DNA of 33,978 bases from Nevskia sp. (GTDB taxonomy: Bacteria; Pseudomonadota; Gammaproteobacteria; Nevskiales; Nevskiaceae). The stretch lies in assembly GCA_030694365.1 (NCBI GenBank), contig JAUXYM010000054.1:1-33978 (forward strand), given 5' to 3'. Positions 1-7,328 of this stretch are shown one piece after another. Numbering within the stretch: the stretch's first letter is position 1; each line of letters opens with the position of its first letter. The notes under the pieces are model-generated. The model saw only the letters and a list, made by a program, of their open reading frames with translations, was not told the origin of the DNA and did not search any database. Position numbers and translations under genes: made by a program.

Positions 1-99
1 GATCTTCAAGATTGGCGCAGCAATCTGAATCATGAGCGTGGCGTTATTGAGGCGACCCTCAAAATGTTGAACAAGCAAGCCGACGATGGCAGGAAGTGA
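1..99 (+). CDS. 3' end of an unidentified gene (partial)
   Basis: Frame 1 is open from the first base to a TGA at 97-99 and encodes 32 residues, rich in charged and helix-forming residues and ending in QADDGRK. It is cut by the window edge, so start and family cannot be seen. The composition looks like a coiled or helical C-terminus rather than a chance frame, but I do not recognise it. No neighbour constrains its role; the next gene starts more than 200 bases downstream, past a structured AT-rich stretch. Confidence 0.4.
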   Translation, partial: DLQDWRSNLNHERGVIEATLKMLNKQADDGRK

Positions 100-152
100 C
101 TCAGGGTTGTAGACCGCGCCGGCCGCCTCAATAACAAAAAAACATTGATTTT

Positions 153-248
153 ATTATTGATTCGGCCACGTTCCGCCTCGCTGGGAAGATCGGGCGTCAA
201 ATTCAGACGTATCACCTTTTTCAACTATTTCGTGGCCGAATCAATAAT
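153..248. repeat. Perfect 18-bp inverted repeat around a 60-bp spacer
   Basis: Bases 153-170 read ATTATTGATTCGGCCACG and bases 231-248 are their exact reverse complement. The spacer (171-230) contains a small nested hairpin (CGTC...GACG). No target-site duplication is obvious outside the arms. It could be a tiny non-autonomous element, a cruciform, or a two-site operator upstream of the small gene at 320. The AT-rich arms contrast with the GC-rich surroundings. No second copy is visible in the window. Confidence 0.75.
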
Positions 249-319
249 TCTGTCCTCATTATCGGGCACCAACATGGTTGGCAGCACGCGTTTGTGCTGC
301 CAACCCCCGGGAATTTTCG

Positions 320-514
320 ATGAACAAGATCATTGCTGCCATTGCCCTGTCGACCAGTTTCCTCGCCGCCGGCCTCGCCTCCGCCGCAGCACCGCCCGCC
401 AAAACTTCGGCGGAAGCCAAGGAAGCCACGACGGACGCCAAGGCCAAGCACCAGCACAAGTCCCATAAGTCCCACAAGGCCGGGCACACCACCCCTAAGA
501 AGACCTTGGGCTGA
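320..514 (+). CDS. Small secreted Lys/His/Ala-rich protein
   Basis: Encodes 64 residues. The first ~22 residues form a clear signal peptide: MNK, a hydrophobic stretch, then a LASA-A cleavage-like site. The mature part is low-complexity Ala/Lys/Thr/His with repeated HKSHKSHKAGH-like units, resembling small periplasmic acid-shock-type (Asr-like) or metal-binding proteins by composition only. I chose the ATG at 320 rather than the in-frame ATG at 278, because the signal peptide begins here and GGGA lies about 8 bases upstream. A strong terminator follows at 579-607, which supports a monocistronic gene. Function is not assigned. Confidence 0.6.
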   Translation: MNKIIAAIALSTSFLAAGLASAAAPPAKTSAEAKEATTDAKAKHQHKSHKSHKAGHTTPKKTLG

Positions 515-578
515 GCTATCGCCGCGTAACGGATCTTGATCCGAACGCGCTAGCCAGAACCGCCGTCGTACAGACAAG

Positions 579-607
579 GCCGGAAAGCCCCCGCTTTCCG
601 GCTTTTT
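579..607 (+). terminator. Rho-independent terminator of the small secreted-protein gene
   Basis: A perfect 10-bp stem (GCCGGAAAGC / GCTTTCCGGC) with a CCCC loop is followed directly by TTTTT. It lies 65 bases after the stop codon of the small gene. Confidence 0.85.
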
Positions 608-641
608 GCGTTCAGGCAGATCGGCTCAGATCGGTGGGACC

Positions 642-770
642 AGCTGTTTCTCACGCGGAGAACGCGGAGATCGCGGAGAAAAGCTTCAAGAGAGAACAAA
701 ATGTATTTCCTACTTTGTCTTTCTCTGCGTCCTCCGCGTTCTCCGCGTTCTCCGCGTGAGACAGCTTTTT
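642..770. repeat. Long palindromic intergenic repeat built of CGCGGAGAA units
   Basis: The left arm (about 642-681) starts AGCTGTTTCTCACGCGGAG and repeats ACGCGGAGA units. The right arm (about 727-766) is its imperfect reverse complement, ending CGCGTGAGACAGCT and running into TTTTT at 766-770. The ~45-bp loop is AT-rich. Similar tandem CGCGGAGA palindromes occur as dispersed intergenic repeats in many bacteria (general knowledge; no search run). Placed between two convergent genes, it could also act as a terminator for trpC or for the plus-strand gene. Confidence 0.7.
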
Positions 771-853
771 CGTGAAGCGCTAGCGGATGATTGACCGTGA
801 AGAACGCAGCTGCGCAACCTGCTGTTGCAGCTCTATACACAGCCGCCCAAGAC

Positions 854-1648
854 TTAGGCGATCAAGGCTCGCAAGGCGTCGCCCGGGCTCTGCTGGCGCA
901 TCAGCGATTCGCCGATCAGGAAGCGGCGCACGCCGGCGGCGAGCATCCGCTGCACATCGGCAGGCGCGCCGACGCCGCTTTCGGTGATCACGTCGTAACC
1001 GGCGGGAATCCCGGCCAGCAGCTCGAGGGTCGTTTCCAGCCGTGTCTCGAAGGTCCGCAGATTGCGGTTGTTGATGCCGAGCAGCACCGGCGTCTTGAGG
1101 TCCAGCGCCAGCATGGCGTCGCGCTCCGGCCGGTCGTGTACTTCAATCAGCACGTCCATTTCGAGATCCTGCGCGAGCCGCGCCAGCTCGCCGAGCCGTG
1201 CCGGTTCCAGTGCTGCGGCGATCAGCAGCACGCAGTCGGCGCCGATCGCGCGGGCTTCGACGATCTGGATTTCGTCGATCAGGAAATCCTTGCGGATCAC
1301 CGGCAGTTGCGTGTGCTGGCGCGCCTCGACGAGGTAATCGTTGTGGCCCTGGAAGAACTGCTCGTCAGTCAGCACGCTCAGGCAGGCCGCACCGCCACGC
1401 GCGTAATCCTCGGCCAGCCAGCCGGGATTGAAGTCTTCGCGGATCAGGCCTTTCGACGGGCTGGCCTTCTTGATCTCGGCGATCACGCCGGCGCCGGTCG
1501 CAGCCTTCGCTGACAGCGCCGCGGCGAAGCCGCGCGGTGACGGCTGCGCCAGCGCGATGCGTTCCAGATTGCCGATCGCGATACGCGCCTGCAGCTCGGC
1601 GATCTCGATGCGCTTGCGGGCGAGGATGGTTTCGAGGATATCGCTCAT
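854..1648 (-). CDS. trpC: Indole-3-glycerol phosphate synthase
   Basis: Encodes 264 residues, the usual length of monofunctional TrpC. It closes the anthranilate ring, converting carboxyphenylamino-deoxyribulose phosphate to indoleglycerol phosphate in tryptophan synthesis, in the cytoplasm. Hallmarks in order: EIKKASPSKG (substrate lysine region), RKDFLID, LLIAAAL, GINNRNLRTFETRLETT and the phosphate-binding ITESGV. The ATG at 1648 (MSDILETIL) is chosen over an upstream in-frame start that would run into trpD, and leaves a 4-nt gap to the trpD stop. It is the last gene of trpGDC. There is no PRAI (trpF) fusion. No clear terminator stem follows other than the palindromic repeat beyond its stop. 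Confidence 0.97.
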   Translation of the reverse strand: MSDILETILARKRIEIAELQARIAIGNLERIALAQPSPRGFAAALSAKAATGAGVIAEIKKASPSKGLIREDFNPGWLAEDYARGGAACLSVLTDEQFFQGHNDYLVEARQHTQLPVIRKDFLIDEIQIVEARAIGADCVLLIAAALEPARLGELARLAQDLEMDVLIEVHDRPERDAMLALDLKTPVLLGINNRNLRTFETRLETTLELLAGIPAGYDVITESGVGAPADVQRMLAAGVRRFLIGESLMRQQSPGDALRALIA

Positions 1649-1652
1649 GAAC

Positions 1653-2693
1653 TCAGTTCCCGGTACCGGCAGCACGTGTTGCCGCGACATAGGCATCGAC
1701 CTTCGCGCGTGCTGCACCACTGGCTATGGCCGCAGTCGCGCGGACGATGCCATCGGCGATCGAGCTGGCGACACCGGCGGCGTACAGCGCGGCACCGGCA
1801 TTCAGGCAGACGATGTCGCGCGCCTGGCCGGCGATGTTGTCCAAGGCTTGCAGCAGGCGCTGCTTCGAATGCGCAGCGTCATCGACTTTCAGATTGCGGC
1901 TGGCTGACATCGCCAGGCCGTAGTCCTCGGGATGAATGTCGTACTCGCGAATCTGGCCATCGCGCAGTTCGCCGATCAGAGTCGCGGCGCCGAGCGAGAT
2001 CTCGTCCATGCCATCGCGGCCCCAGACCACCAGCGCGCGCTGCACGCCGAGCTTCTGCAGCACGCGGACGAGGATGCCGACCAGATCCGGATGGAACACA
2101 CCCATCAGGATGTTCGGTGCGCTGGCCGGATTGGTCAGCGGGCCGAGGATGTTGAAGATCGTCCGCACGCCCATTTCGCGACGCACGGCGGCAACGTTCT
2201 TCATTGCCGGGTGATGGCGCGGCGCGTACATGAAGCCGATGCCGGTCGCTGCCAGACACTGGGCAACCTGCTCCGGCGACAGCTCGATATTGGCGCCGAG
2301 CGCTTCGAGCACATCGGCACTGCCGGATTTCGACGACACGCTGCGGTTGCCATGCTTGGCGACTTTCGCGCCAGCAGCGGCAGCGACGAACATCGAGGCC
2401 GTGGAAATGTTGAAGGTGTTCGAGCCGTCGCCACCGGTGCCGACAATGTCGACCAGATGCGCGTCAGCCACGCCGCCCGGAGTAGGCACCTTCAACGCGA
2501 ACTCGCGCATCACCGTGGCCGCTGCGGCGATCTCGCCGACGGTTTCCTTCTTGACCCGCAGGCCGGTCAGGATCGCCGCCGTCATCACCGGCGACACTTC
2601 ACCGCGCATGATCTGGCGCATCAGCGCGATCATTTCATCGTGAAAGATTTCGCGGTGCTCGATGGTCCGCGCCAGCGCTTCCTGTGGCGTCAT
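1653..2693 (-). CDS. trpD: Anthranilate phosphoribosyltransferase
   Basis: Encodes 346 residues, normal for monofunctional TrpD. It transfers phosphoribosyl from PRPP to anthranilate. Visible signatures: the PRPP/glycine loop [13 protein letters not shown], the [21 protein letters not shown] segment, and [10 protein letters not shown]. The ATG at 2693 (MTPQEAL) overlaps the trpG stop in an ATGA arrangement, so translation is coupled; the longer in-frame reading upstream is only trpG read out of frame. TrpC starts 4 nt after its stop. Confidence 0.97.
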   Translation of the reverse strand: MTPQEALARTIEHREIFHDEMIALMRQIMRGEVSPVMTAAILTGLRVKKETVGEIAAAATVMREFALKVPTPGGVADAHLVDIVGTGGDGSNTFNISTASMFVAAAAGAKVAKHGNRSVSSKSGSADVLEALGANIELSPEQVAQCLAATGIGFMYAPRHHPAMKNVAAVRREMGVRTIFNILGPLTNPASAPNILMGVFHPDLVGILVRVLQKLGVQRALVVWGRDGMDEISLGAATLIGELRDGQIREYDIHPEDYGLAMSASRNLKVDDAAHSKQRLLQALDNIAGQARDIVCLNAGAALYAAGVASSIADGIVRATAAIASGAARAKVDAYVAATRAAGTGN

Positions 2694-3280
2694 GTCCAAT
2701 TGTCCAGAAAGTTCTTCAGCATCGCGTGACCGTGCTCGGTCAGGATCGATTCCGGGTGGAACTGCACGCCTTCGATCGGCAGGGACTTGTGGCGCAGGCC
2801 CATGATCTCGTCCGGCGTGCCGTCCGGCTTCACCGTCCACGCCGTTGCTTCCAGCTCGGCCGGAAAATCACTGCGATCGACGATCAGCGAGTGATAGCGC
2901 GTCGCCGTGAACGGGCTCGGCAGATCGCGGAACACCGAGCCGGCCAGGTGGTGGATCGGGCTGGTCTTGCCGTGCATCACCGATGCCGCGCGGCGCACGG
3001 TGCCGCCGAACGCCTGGCCGATCGACTGATGGCCGAGGCAGACGCCGAGGATCGGGAAAGTACCGGGCTTGCCGAGTCGTTCGATCAGTTCCAGGCAGAT
3101 GCCGGCTTCGTTAGGCGTGCATGGCCCCGGCGACAGGACGATGTGGCTGGGCTTCAGTGCAGCCACCTCATCGACGCTGATCTGGTCGTTGCGGTGCACG
3201 GCAACCTCTGCACCCAGCTCGCCGAAATACTGGACGAGGTTGTAGGTGAAGGAGTCGTAGTTGTCGATCATCAGGAGCAT
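2690..3280 (-). CDS. trpG: Anthranilate synthase component II (glutamine amidotransferase)
   Basis: Encodes 196 residues with the class I glutamine amidotransferase triad: Cys81 in GVCLGHQ, His175 and Glu177 in FHPES. The N-terminus [18 protein letters not shown] and the SPGPCTP loop are typical of TrpG/PabA. It supplies ammonia to TrpE, whose gene is at the other end of this window, about 29 kb away. A PabA role cannot be excluded, but the coupling to trpD argues for TrpG. The likely promoter lies in the short AT-rich stretch upstream, right beside the island boundary. Confidence 0.96.
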   Translation of the reverse strand: MLLMIDNYDSFTYNLVQYFGELGAEVAVHRNDQISVDEVAALKPSHIVLSPGPCTPNEAGICLELIERLGKPGTFPILGVCLGHQSIGQAFGGTVRRAASVMHGKTSPIHHLAGSVFRDLPSPFTATRYHSLIVDRSDFPAELEATAWTVKPDGTPDEIMGLRHKSLPIEGVQFHPESILTEHGHAMLKNFLDNWT

Positions 3281-3304
3281 TTTGCACTCAACTTATTGAT
3301 TTAC

Positions 3305-3334
3305 TTAATAAGCGTTGCGAAATGCTTTTCTCAA
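3305..3334 (-). promoter_or_regulatory. Candidate sigma-70 promoter for trpGDC
   Basis: On the minus strand TTGAGA (3334-3329) is separated by 18 nt from TATTAA (3310-3305), 25 nt before the trpG ATG. The -35 box touches the boundary repeat of the island. The -10 region overlaps a palindromic CTTAATAAG and an IR CTTATT/AATAAG (3292-3297, 3307-3312) that could be an operator. Assigned from matches to consensus only. Confidence 0.45.
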
Positions 3335-3354
3335 TACCCGCAACGTTACCCGCA
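3334..3354. repeat. Left boundary direct repeat (att-like)
   Basis: Reads ATACCCGCAA, then C, then GTTACCCGCA. It contains two TACCCGC units 12 bp apart. The matching copy at 25363-25383 has A at the central position. The site lies just upstream of trpG. It may be the att core or an integrase arm-type site. Confidence 0.7.
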
Positions 3355-3416
3355 TTTCTGATTGCCACTAGCGGTCCACATGCACGCCGCATCCGGAGCC
3401 ATATTGTCGCGCAGAT

Positions 3417-3887
3417 TCAATCATCGATGCGGACCGGATTAGCCAACCAGGCTGCGCATCGGCGGTCGAACTGCCGGGAGCCCGCGCCCTTTTCGAAATG
3501 GCGGCCGAAACGATTCGGGTTGACTCTGAGAGTGAGAACACGCACCGACTGTCTGCAGTCCGATGCAACTAGGGGAAAAACCCCTCGGCGATCTCGCTCG
3601 CGAGTAGGCGCACGTGCTTTTCGACGGTGCACCGCGTCCGAGATCGTGAGCGACCGCTTGACCTGTAGCGACAGCCGCATGACCGCACCGTCTGCCAATG
3701 AGGCAGCGTCGACGATTACGTCGTCGAGTGGTTCGCCGAAGTCAGCCTGCTGCTGGGCGACACGCTGCACGATCTTCGCACCCAGGGCGACCGCCGTAGT
3801 GCCGGTAATCATTGCCGCGAGGTACTGAGCCGTAACCGCGTCTTCGTAGGTAAATCCGGCACCGCCAGTGAGTTCAGGCGAAGTCAT
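3417..3887 (-). pseudogene. Truncated N-terminus of a PD-(D/E)XK (Cap4/Mrr-like) nuclease
   Basis: From the ATG at 3887 the first ~85 residues look like a real protein: MTSPELTGGAGFTYEDAV, then EPLDDVIVD (Asp55/56) and LSLQVKRSL (Gln75-Lys77), a D...QxK pattern typical of restriction-endonuclease folds. After TISDA (about 3633) the frame continues in unconvincing Arg-rich sequence. In a neighbouring frame a protein-like end, RCTVEKHVRLLASEIAEGFFP followed by a stop at 3569-3571, can be read. This suggests an internal deletion plus frameshift of a much longer protein. The start overlaps the HNH gene stop (ATGA), so it once belonged to that operon. Family placement is from motif memory. Confidence 0.55.
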
Positions 3888-4633
3888 ACTTTGTCCGTGC
3901 ATCTCGACTGGTTGCCGTCATCTCGCCAGACATGATCCCGGTGAAACGCCAAGTAGCGACGGTGCTCGCCCCGCAATCTGTCGATCCGCATTGCGGGGCC
4001 GATACCCAGAGCCATCAATGCTTCGGCAGTCAGCTGCGACGAGAAGATGGCGTCGCCCGCATCAGAGAACGTCATCCATCCGCCATCAAACAGCGCATCG
4101 ACGTGAGGTGCCAGCAGCAGCCCGTTGAAGACATCCAGGCGCTCTTCGTCGCTGTCGCACGATGCCCAGGGTTTGATGTGGGACGCGCGTAGCAGCTCTG
4201 TGACCGAAAGGGCCGTTGCGCAGCAACGGCCTTGCCAGTAGTCGATCAAGCTTTCGCGGAAGATGTTCTGCCCGATGCGCTGAACGACGAGGCGCTCAAT
4301 CTCCGTGCCTCTCGGCAACCCCGCCGTCTTGGCGCGATACCGTTCGGCAACGCGATTCGGCCATGTTCGCGCGTGGGCAGCGGCTTTTTGCAGCGACGAA
4401 TACAGAGCCGCGTAGCCGTGCACTGAAATTTCAGACTGGCCGTCCGGCGCGTCGAGGAAATCGCCGCGCTCGGCCGATAGCAAGAACTCGCCTGCAGGGC
4501 CGAACTTCACCGCGACCCATTCCGGAAATTGCGCCGAGCGAAGCACCAGCCCGCGCACATCCACGATCGGCGTCAGTTCGAATCCACAGTCGGCGGCCGC
4601 CTTCTCGACACGCGTTCGTTCGAATGGCGTCAT
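3884..4633 (-). CDS. HNH endonuclease (HNH_2 type)
   Basis: Encodes 249 residues. The C-terminal half carries an HNH_2-like nuclease core: GRCCAT, SHIKPW with His152, DVFNGLLLAPHVDALFD with Asn170, His177 and Asp179, and a late YLAFHRDHVW. The first ~100 residues form a domain I do not recognise. Such proteins usually cut DNA as restriction-type nucleases in a metal-dependent way. It begins 49 nt after the RNA ligase stop and overlaps the following nuclease fragment by 4 nt, so it belongs to the ATPase-PIN-ligase cassette. No key catalytic residue appears to be missing. Confidence 0.85.
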   Translation of the reverse strand: MTPFERTRVEKAAADCGFELTPIVDVRGLVLRSAQFPEWVAVKFGPAGEFLLSAERGDFLDAPDGQSEISVHGYAALYSSLQKAAAHARTWPNRVAERYRAKTAGLPRGTEIERLVVQRIGQNIFRESLIDYWQGRCCATALSVTELLRASHIKPWASCDSDEERLDVFNGLLLAPHVDALFDGGWMTFSDAGDAIFSSQLTAEALMALGIGPAMRIDRLRGEHRRYLAFHRDHVWRDDGNQSRCTDKV

Positions 4634-4682
4634 GGCTCGATCAGGCCCTTCAGATGAGCAACGGCGGCGATCGAATTCATGG

Positions 4683-5363
4683 TCATGACTTCAGTCGGTT
4701 CCACTGCAGCGGGCGCTTGCGCCAGTGAACCTCGATGCTTTGGGTGAAATTCGCTCGGACGAGCTTTGCCCGCTCCTTCAGCCAGTCGCCTTGCTCTGCC
4801 CGAATCACGATCCCTTCCATCGGACCTTCCCGGTAACGACTCGGCGAACGATCAAGGAGACGCTTCAACGCGACCAGATCAAACTTCTCCCGGTCGATGC
4901 GCGACACCGTGGTCACGCCCGTCTTGCGGGCCCAGTCGTCTCGCCGTGCCGTGCTCCAGAAGCGGTCGGTCTGCCGGTCGTAGATGTCGAACAGCAGCCA
5001 CCAATCCGGCAGCGACACGTAATCCAGTGAATGTCGCGCGGCGCACCACTCGCCAAAGGCGATGAGGTTGGGTGTCAGAGCCGCCACGATACGGTCCTCA
5101 TGCGTGGCGAGCCAGCTCGCGAGTCGACTGAACTGACCGATGAACGGTGGCTGCAGGTACTGGCCGCGATTCTGCGCACGCAGGCTTCCAGCTTCATTGA
5201 TAGATACGCCGAGGTTGGCACCGTCGAGTTTCTCCTCAACGACTACTTCGCCGGCAAGCACGGTGCTGGCCTCGTTCGGAGATAGAACCTTGTCATCGCG
5301 CGGTTCGCCCGAACCAAGCCAGCTCAGGTGCGGGGTGTGCGGGAATCGAAAGAAGTCCGTCAT
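4683..5363 (-). CDS. ATP-dependent RNA ligase (Rnl2-like nucleotidyltransferase)
   Basis: Encodes 226 residues. The ligase nucleotidyltransferase motifs are all visible: motif I EKLDG with the adenylated Lys45, RNRG-like QNRGQY just after it, motif III FGEW at 103-106, motif IV EGIVIR at 183-188 and motif V AKLVR at 199-203. Enzymes of this family seal 5'-phosphate/3'-OH nicks in RNA. The ATG at 5363 shares one base with the TGA of the PIN gene (TGATG), so the two are translationally coupled; a longer in-frame start would run through the PIN gene. No separate end-healing kinase/phosphatase gene is present. It could repair RNA cut by the PIN enzyme or during phage attack; this is inference. 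Confidence 0.85.
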   Translation of the reverse strand: MTDFFRFPHTPHLSWLGSGEPRDDKVLSPNEASTVLAGEVVVEEKLDGANLGVSINEAGSLRAQNRGQYLQPPFIGQFSRLASWLATHEDRIVAALTPNLIAFGEWCAARHSLDYVSLPDWWLLFDIYDRQTDRFWSTARRDDWARKTGVTTVSRIDREKFDLVALKRLLDRSPSRYREGPMEGIVIRAEQGDWLKERAKLVRANFTQSIEVHWRKRPLQWNRLKS

Positions 5364-5899
5364 CAGATGGCTGGAAGTGCGGGCACTGCATGCCCCGGAA
5401 ACTTCTTCTTGTAGAATTTTGTCGCGTCGATTGGGCAAAGAAAATCGACGACGATGCCGTGCGCGGCCAGCGGTAGCCACCACGCCAGCCACTTGCTATC
5501 CGCTGCCTGCCAGATCGGCGGCTTGTCCGGGTGTGCATTGGCAACGGCGACAAACATCCGGTCCGGAGGATCGAACTTCGGCTGGAGTGCGGCGTCAGGG
5601 AACTCGGCGAAGGTCGTGGGCGCTGTCTCGGTGATCGATACACGATGGACGCGACTACCGTTCGCCTGATTCTGAAGCAGCCACTTCAGGAACACGTCGC
5701 CCACGCCCTTGGGTTGGTTGGGCCGTGTCTTGTTGCCGTACTCGCCAAGTAACTTGCGCGCATCGTCGATGACCACTACTCCGGTTTTCTGCCGCGCATA
5801 CAGTCGGGCAATGCATTCCAGTCGGCATTCCTTTGAAACGTCCGGGTGGCTGCCGTTGGCGACCAGCAACACATTGGTGTCTATCACTACCGCCGTCAT
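5363..5899 (-). CDS. PIN-domain ribonuclease
   Basis: Encodes 178 residues. It opens with VVIDTNVLL (Asp7), the signature of PIN nucleases, followed by acidic positions in VVIDDARKLLGEY (Asp45/46, Glu53), FDPPDRMFVAVA (Asp113) and AADSKW (Asp134), consistent with the metal-binding acidic cluster. PIN enzymes cleave single-stranded RNA and often act as toxins. There is no small antitoxin gene next to it; instead it overlaps the upstream ATPase gene by 4 nt (ATGA) and the downstream RNA ligase gene by 1 nt. The ATPase may hold it inactive or activate it upon infection (inference). Confidence 0.8.
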   Translation of the reverse strand: MTAVVIDTNVLLVANGSHPDVSKECRLECIARLYARQKTGVVVIDDARKLLGEYGNKTRPNQPKGVGDVFLKWLLQNQANGSRVHRVSITETAPTTFAEFPDAALQPKFDPPDRMFVAVANAHPDKPPIWQAADSKWLAWWLPLAAHGIVVDFLCPIDATKFYKKKFPGHAVPALPAI

Positions 5900-7275
5900 G
5901 GCTTGGCTTTGCCGTCGACATGGTCTTGTCGATTCAGGGCGGCAGTGGTTCGCGCGGTGATATCGCCCATCTCGTCACCGAAGAAGTTCTCCGGCCAGTT
6001 CTCGATGTCGCCGAACATATCGAGCCGCAGTGCCTCCATGTCTGCGGCTACTCCCTTCCGATTGACGAAGTAGATGGCCACGTCCTCCGCCGGGATCACC
6101 TCCTCGGCAACCCGTCGCTGCAGCCGCGCTAGGAAGTGCTCCGAGTGCGTCTCGATGATGAGTTGCATGTTGCGCGGTGCGCTGGCCTCGTAGGACTGCA
6201 CGGCGCTGATGAATACGTCTGCCAGGTTCGACTGCGCCATCGGGTGTAGATGAATCTCCGGCTGTTCCATCCAGACTGTCGAACCGGCGGGTGCATAGAA
6301 GGCCTGCACCAGCGCCGGCAGTACCTGTGACACGCCGAAGCCGACGTCCGTGAGGCGCACCTCGTGAGCGTTCGGATGCGTCTTGACTAAAACTTCGTAT
6401 TCCTTCCGCCCCTTGGCGACGGAATGCACCACGAAGCTGTCGATCACGCCCAGGTCCCGGAGCCAGCGAGCAATGAATTCGTCGAACCGAAACGTCTTCT
6501 GCTTGTGCCCCCGGTTGAGCTTGCGATCCTGCGCAGTCGCCGCCAGCAGCGCGGCTATCGCGAACTGTCCGCGTGCCCCGACATCCGGCTGCGTATCGCC
6601 TGACCACTGGTATACCCGCCTTGGCGGTTCACGCAGTGGCCCAAGAAAAAAAATGCGCTCCAGCATCTGCTCGGTGCGGAGCGCGAAGTCGGCCAGAAAA
6701 TCGGCGTTCTGATAGCGCAGCAAGGTGCGGTCCGCGAATCGGTAGAACTTCTCCGGAGCTTCGACGGGCCACTTGCGGCCCTGGGCATGGACTAGGCGCA
6801 GGGGTTCGCAATCGAGTGCTTTGGCGGTATGGGTCGCGTGCAGTATGACCTGCTCCTTGTCCACCAACTCGTATTCGAACTGCTCGGTGGTCGGCTGCTC
6901 CTGCTTGTCCGCTCGCAGCACGCTACGCAGGCGCAGATCGCTGCCACGGAAGGCCTCCTTGCTGTTGAAGGCATTCTTCACGGTCATGGGCGGATCGAGC
7001 CGCCAGCGCAGCGAAAACTCCATTCGCTGCTGCAAGTCATGGCCATGCAGGCAGTCGGCAAATGTGCCCAGATCGATCGCCGAGTTCTCGTCGCCGAGGT
7101 GCAGAGCGCGCTTGCGGTCGGAGAGTTGGACTGTCTGCTTGAGTGCCTGCAGAAGATGGCCGATGCTGGACTTGCCCGAACTGTTGGTGCCGAAAATCAC
7201 CGTCAATGGTGCTAAGCGCACCTTTCCTGTGTCCTTCCATGCTTTGAAGTTTTTGATTTGCAGTTCAGTCAACAT
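5896..7275 (-). CDS. OLD-like AAA ATPase with DUF3696 C-terminus
   Basis: Encodes 459 residues. The N-terminus MLTELQIKNFKAWKDT and Walker A GTNSSGKSS (29-37) are those of ABC/SMC-like OLD-family ATPases. Near the middle come LTDVGFGVSQVLPAL (signature-like), Walker B VWMEQPEIHLHP and the H-loop IIETHSEHFLARLQRR. The C-terminus, with FVNRKG and GDIENWPENFFGDEMGDI, fits DUF3696. There is no TOPRIM nuclease domain, so the effector is probably the coupled PIN gene. A T8 run in the coding strand (6646-6653) encodes IFFLG and could slip. The gene starts 53 nt after the SMC-like gene and likely shares its transcript or has a weak promoter there. Confidence 0.88.
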   Translation of the reverse strand: MLTELQIKNFKAWKDTGKVRLAPLTVIFGTNSSGKSSIGHLLQALKQTVQLSDRKRALHLGDENSAIDLGTFADCLHGHDLQQRMEFSLRWRLDPPMTVKNAFNSKEAFRGSDLRLRSVLRADKQEQPTTEQFEYELVDKEQVILHATHTAKALDCEPLRLVHAQGRKWPVEAPEKFYRFADRTLLRYQNADFLADFALRTEQMLERIFFLGPLREPPRRVYQWSGDTQPDVGARGQFAIAALLAATAQDRKLNRGHKQKTFRFDEFIARWLRDLGVIDSFVVHSVAKGRKEYEVLVKTHPNAHEVRLTDVGFGVSQVLPALVQAFYAPAGSTVWMEQPEIHLHPMAQSNLADVFISAVQSYEASAPRNMQLIIETHSEHFLARLQRRVAEEVIPAEDVAIYFVNRKGVAADMEALRLDMFGDIENWPENFFGDEMGDITARTTAALNRQDHVDGKAKP

Positions 7276-7328
7276 GACAGTGATTCCAGGCTACGGTTAC
7301 GCAAAAAGACGGGACGGGTATGGCCAAA

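Noticed and set aside
30..224. Minus-strand 64-codon frame starting MKKVIRLNLT
   Set aside because: It runs across the perfect inverted repeat and an opposite coding end, and has no ribosome site or domain.
785..850. Small hairpin (GCAGCTGC...GTTGCAGC) as trpC terminator
   Set aside because: The stem is imperfect and lacks a T-run on the minus strand; the nearby long palindrome is a better candidate.
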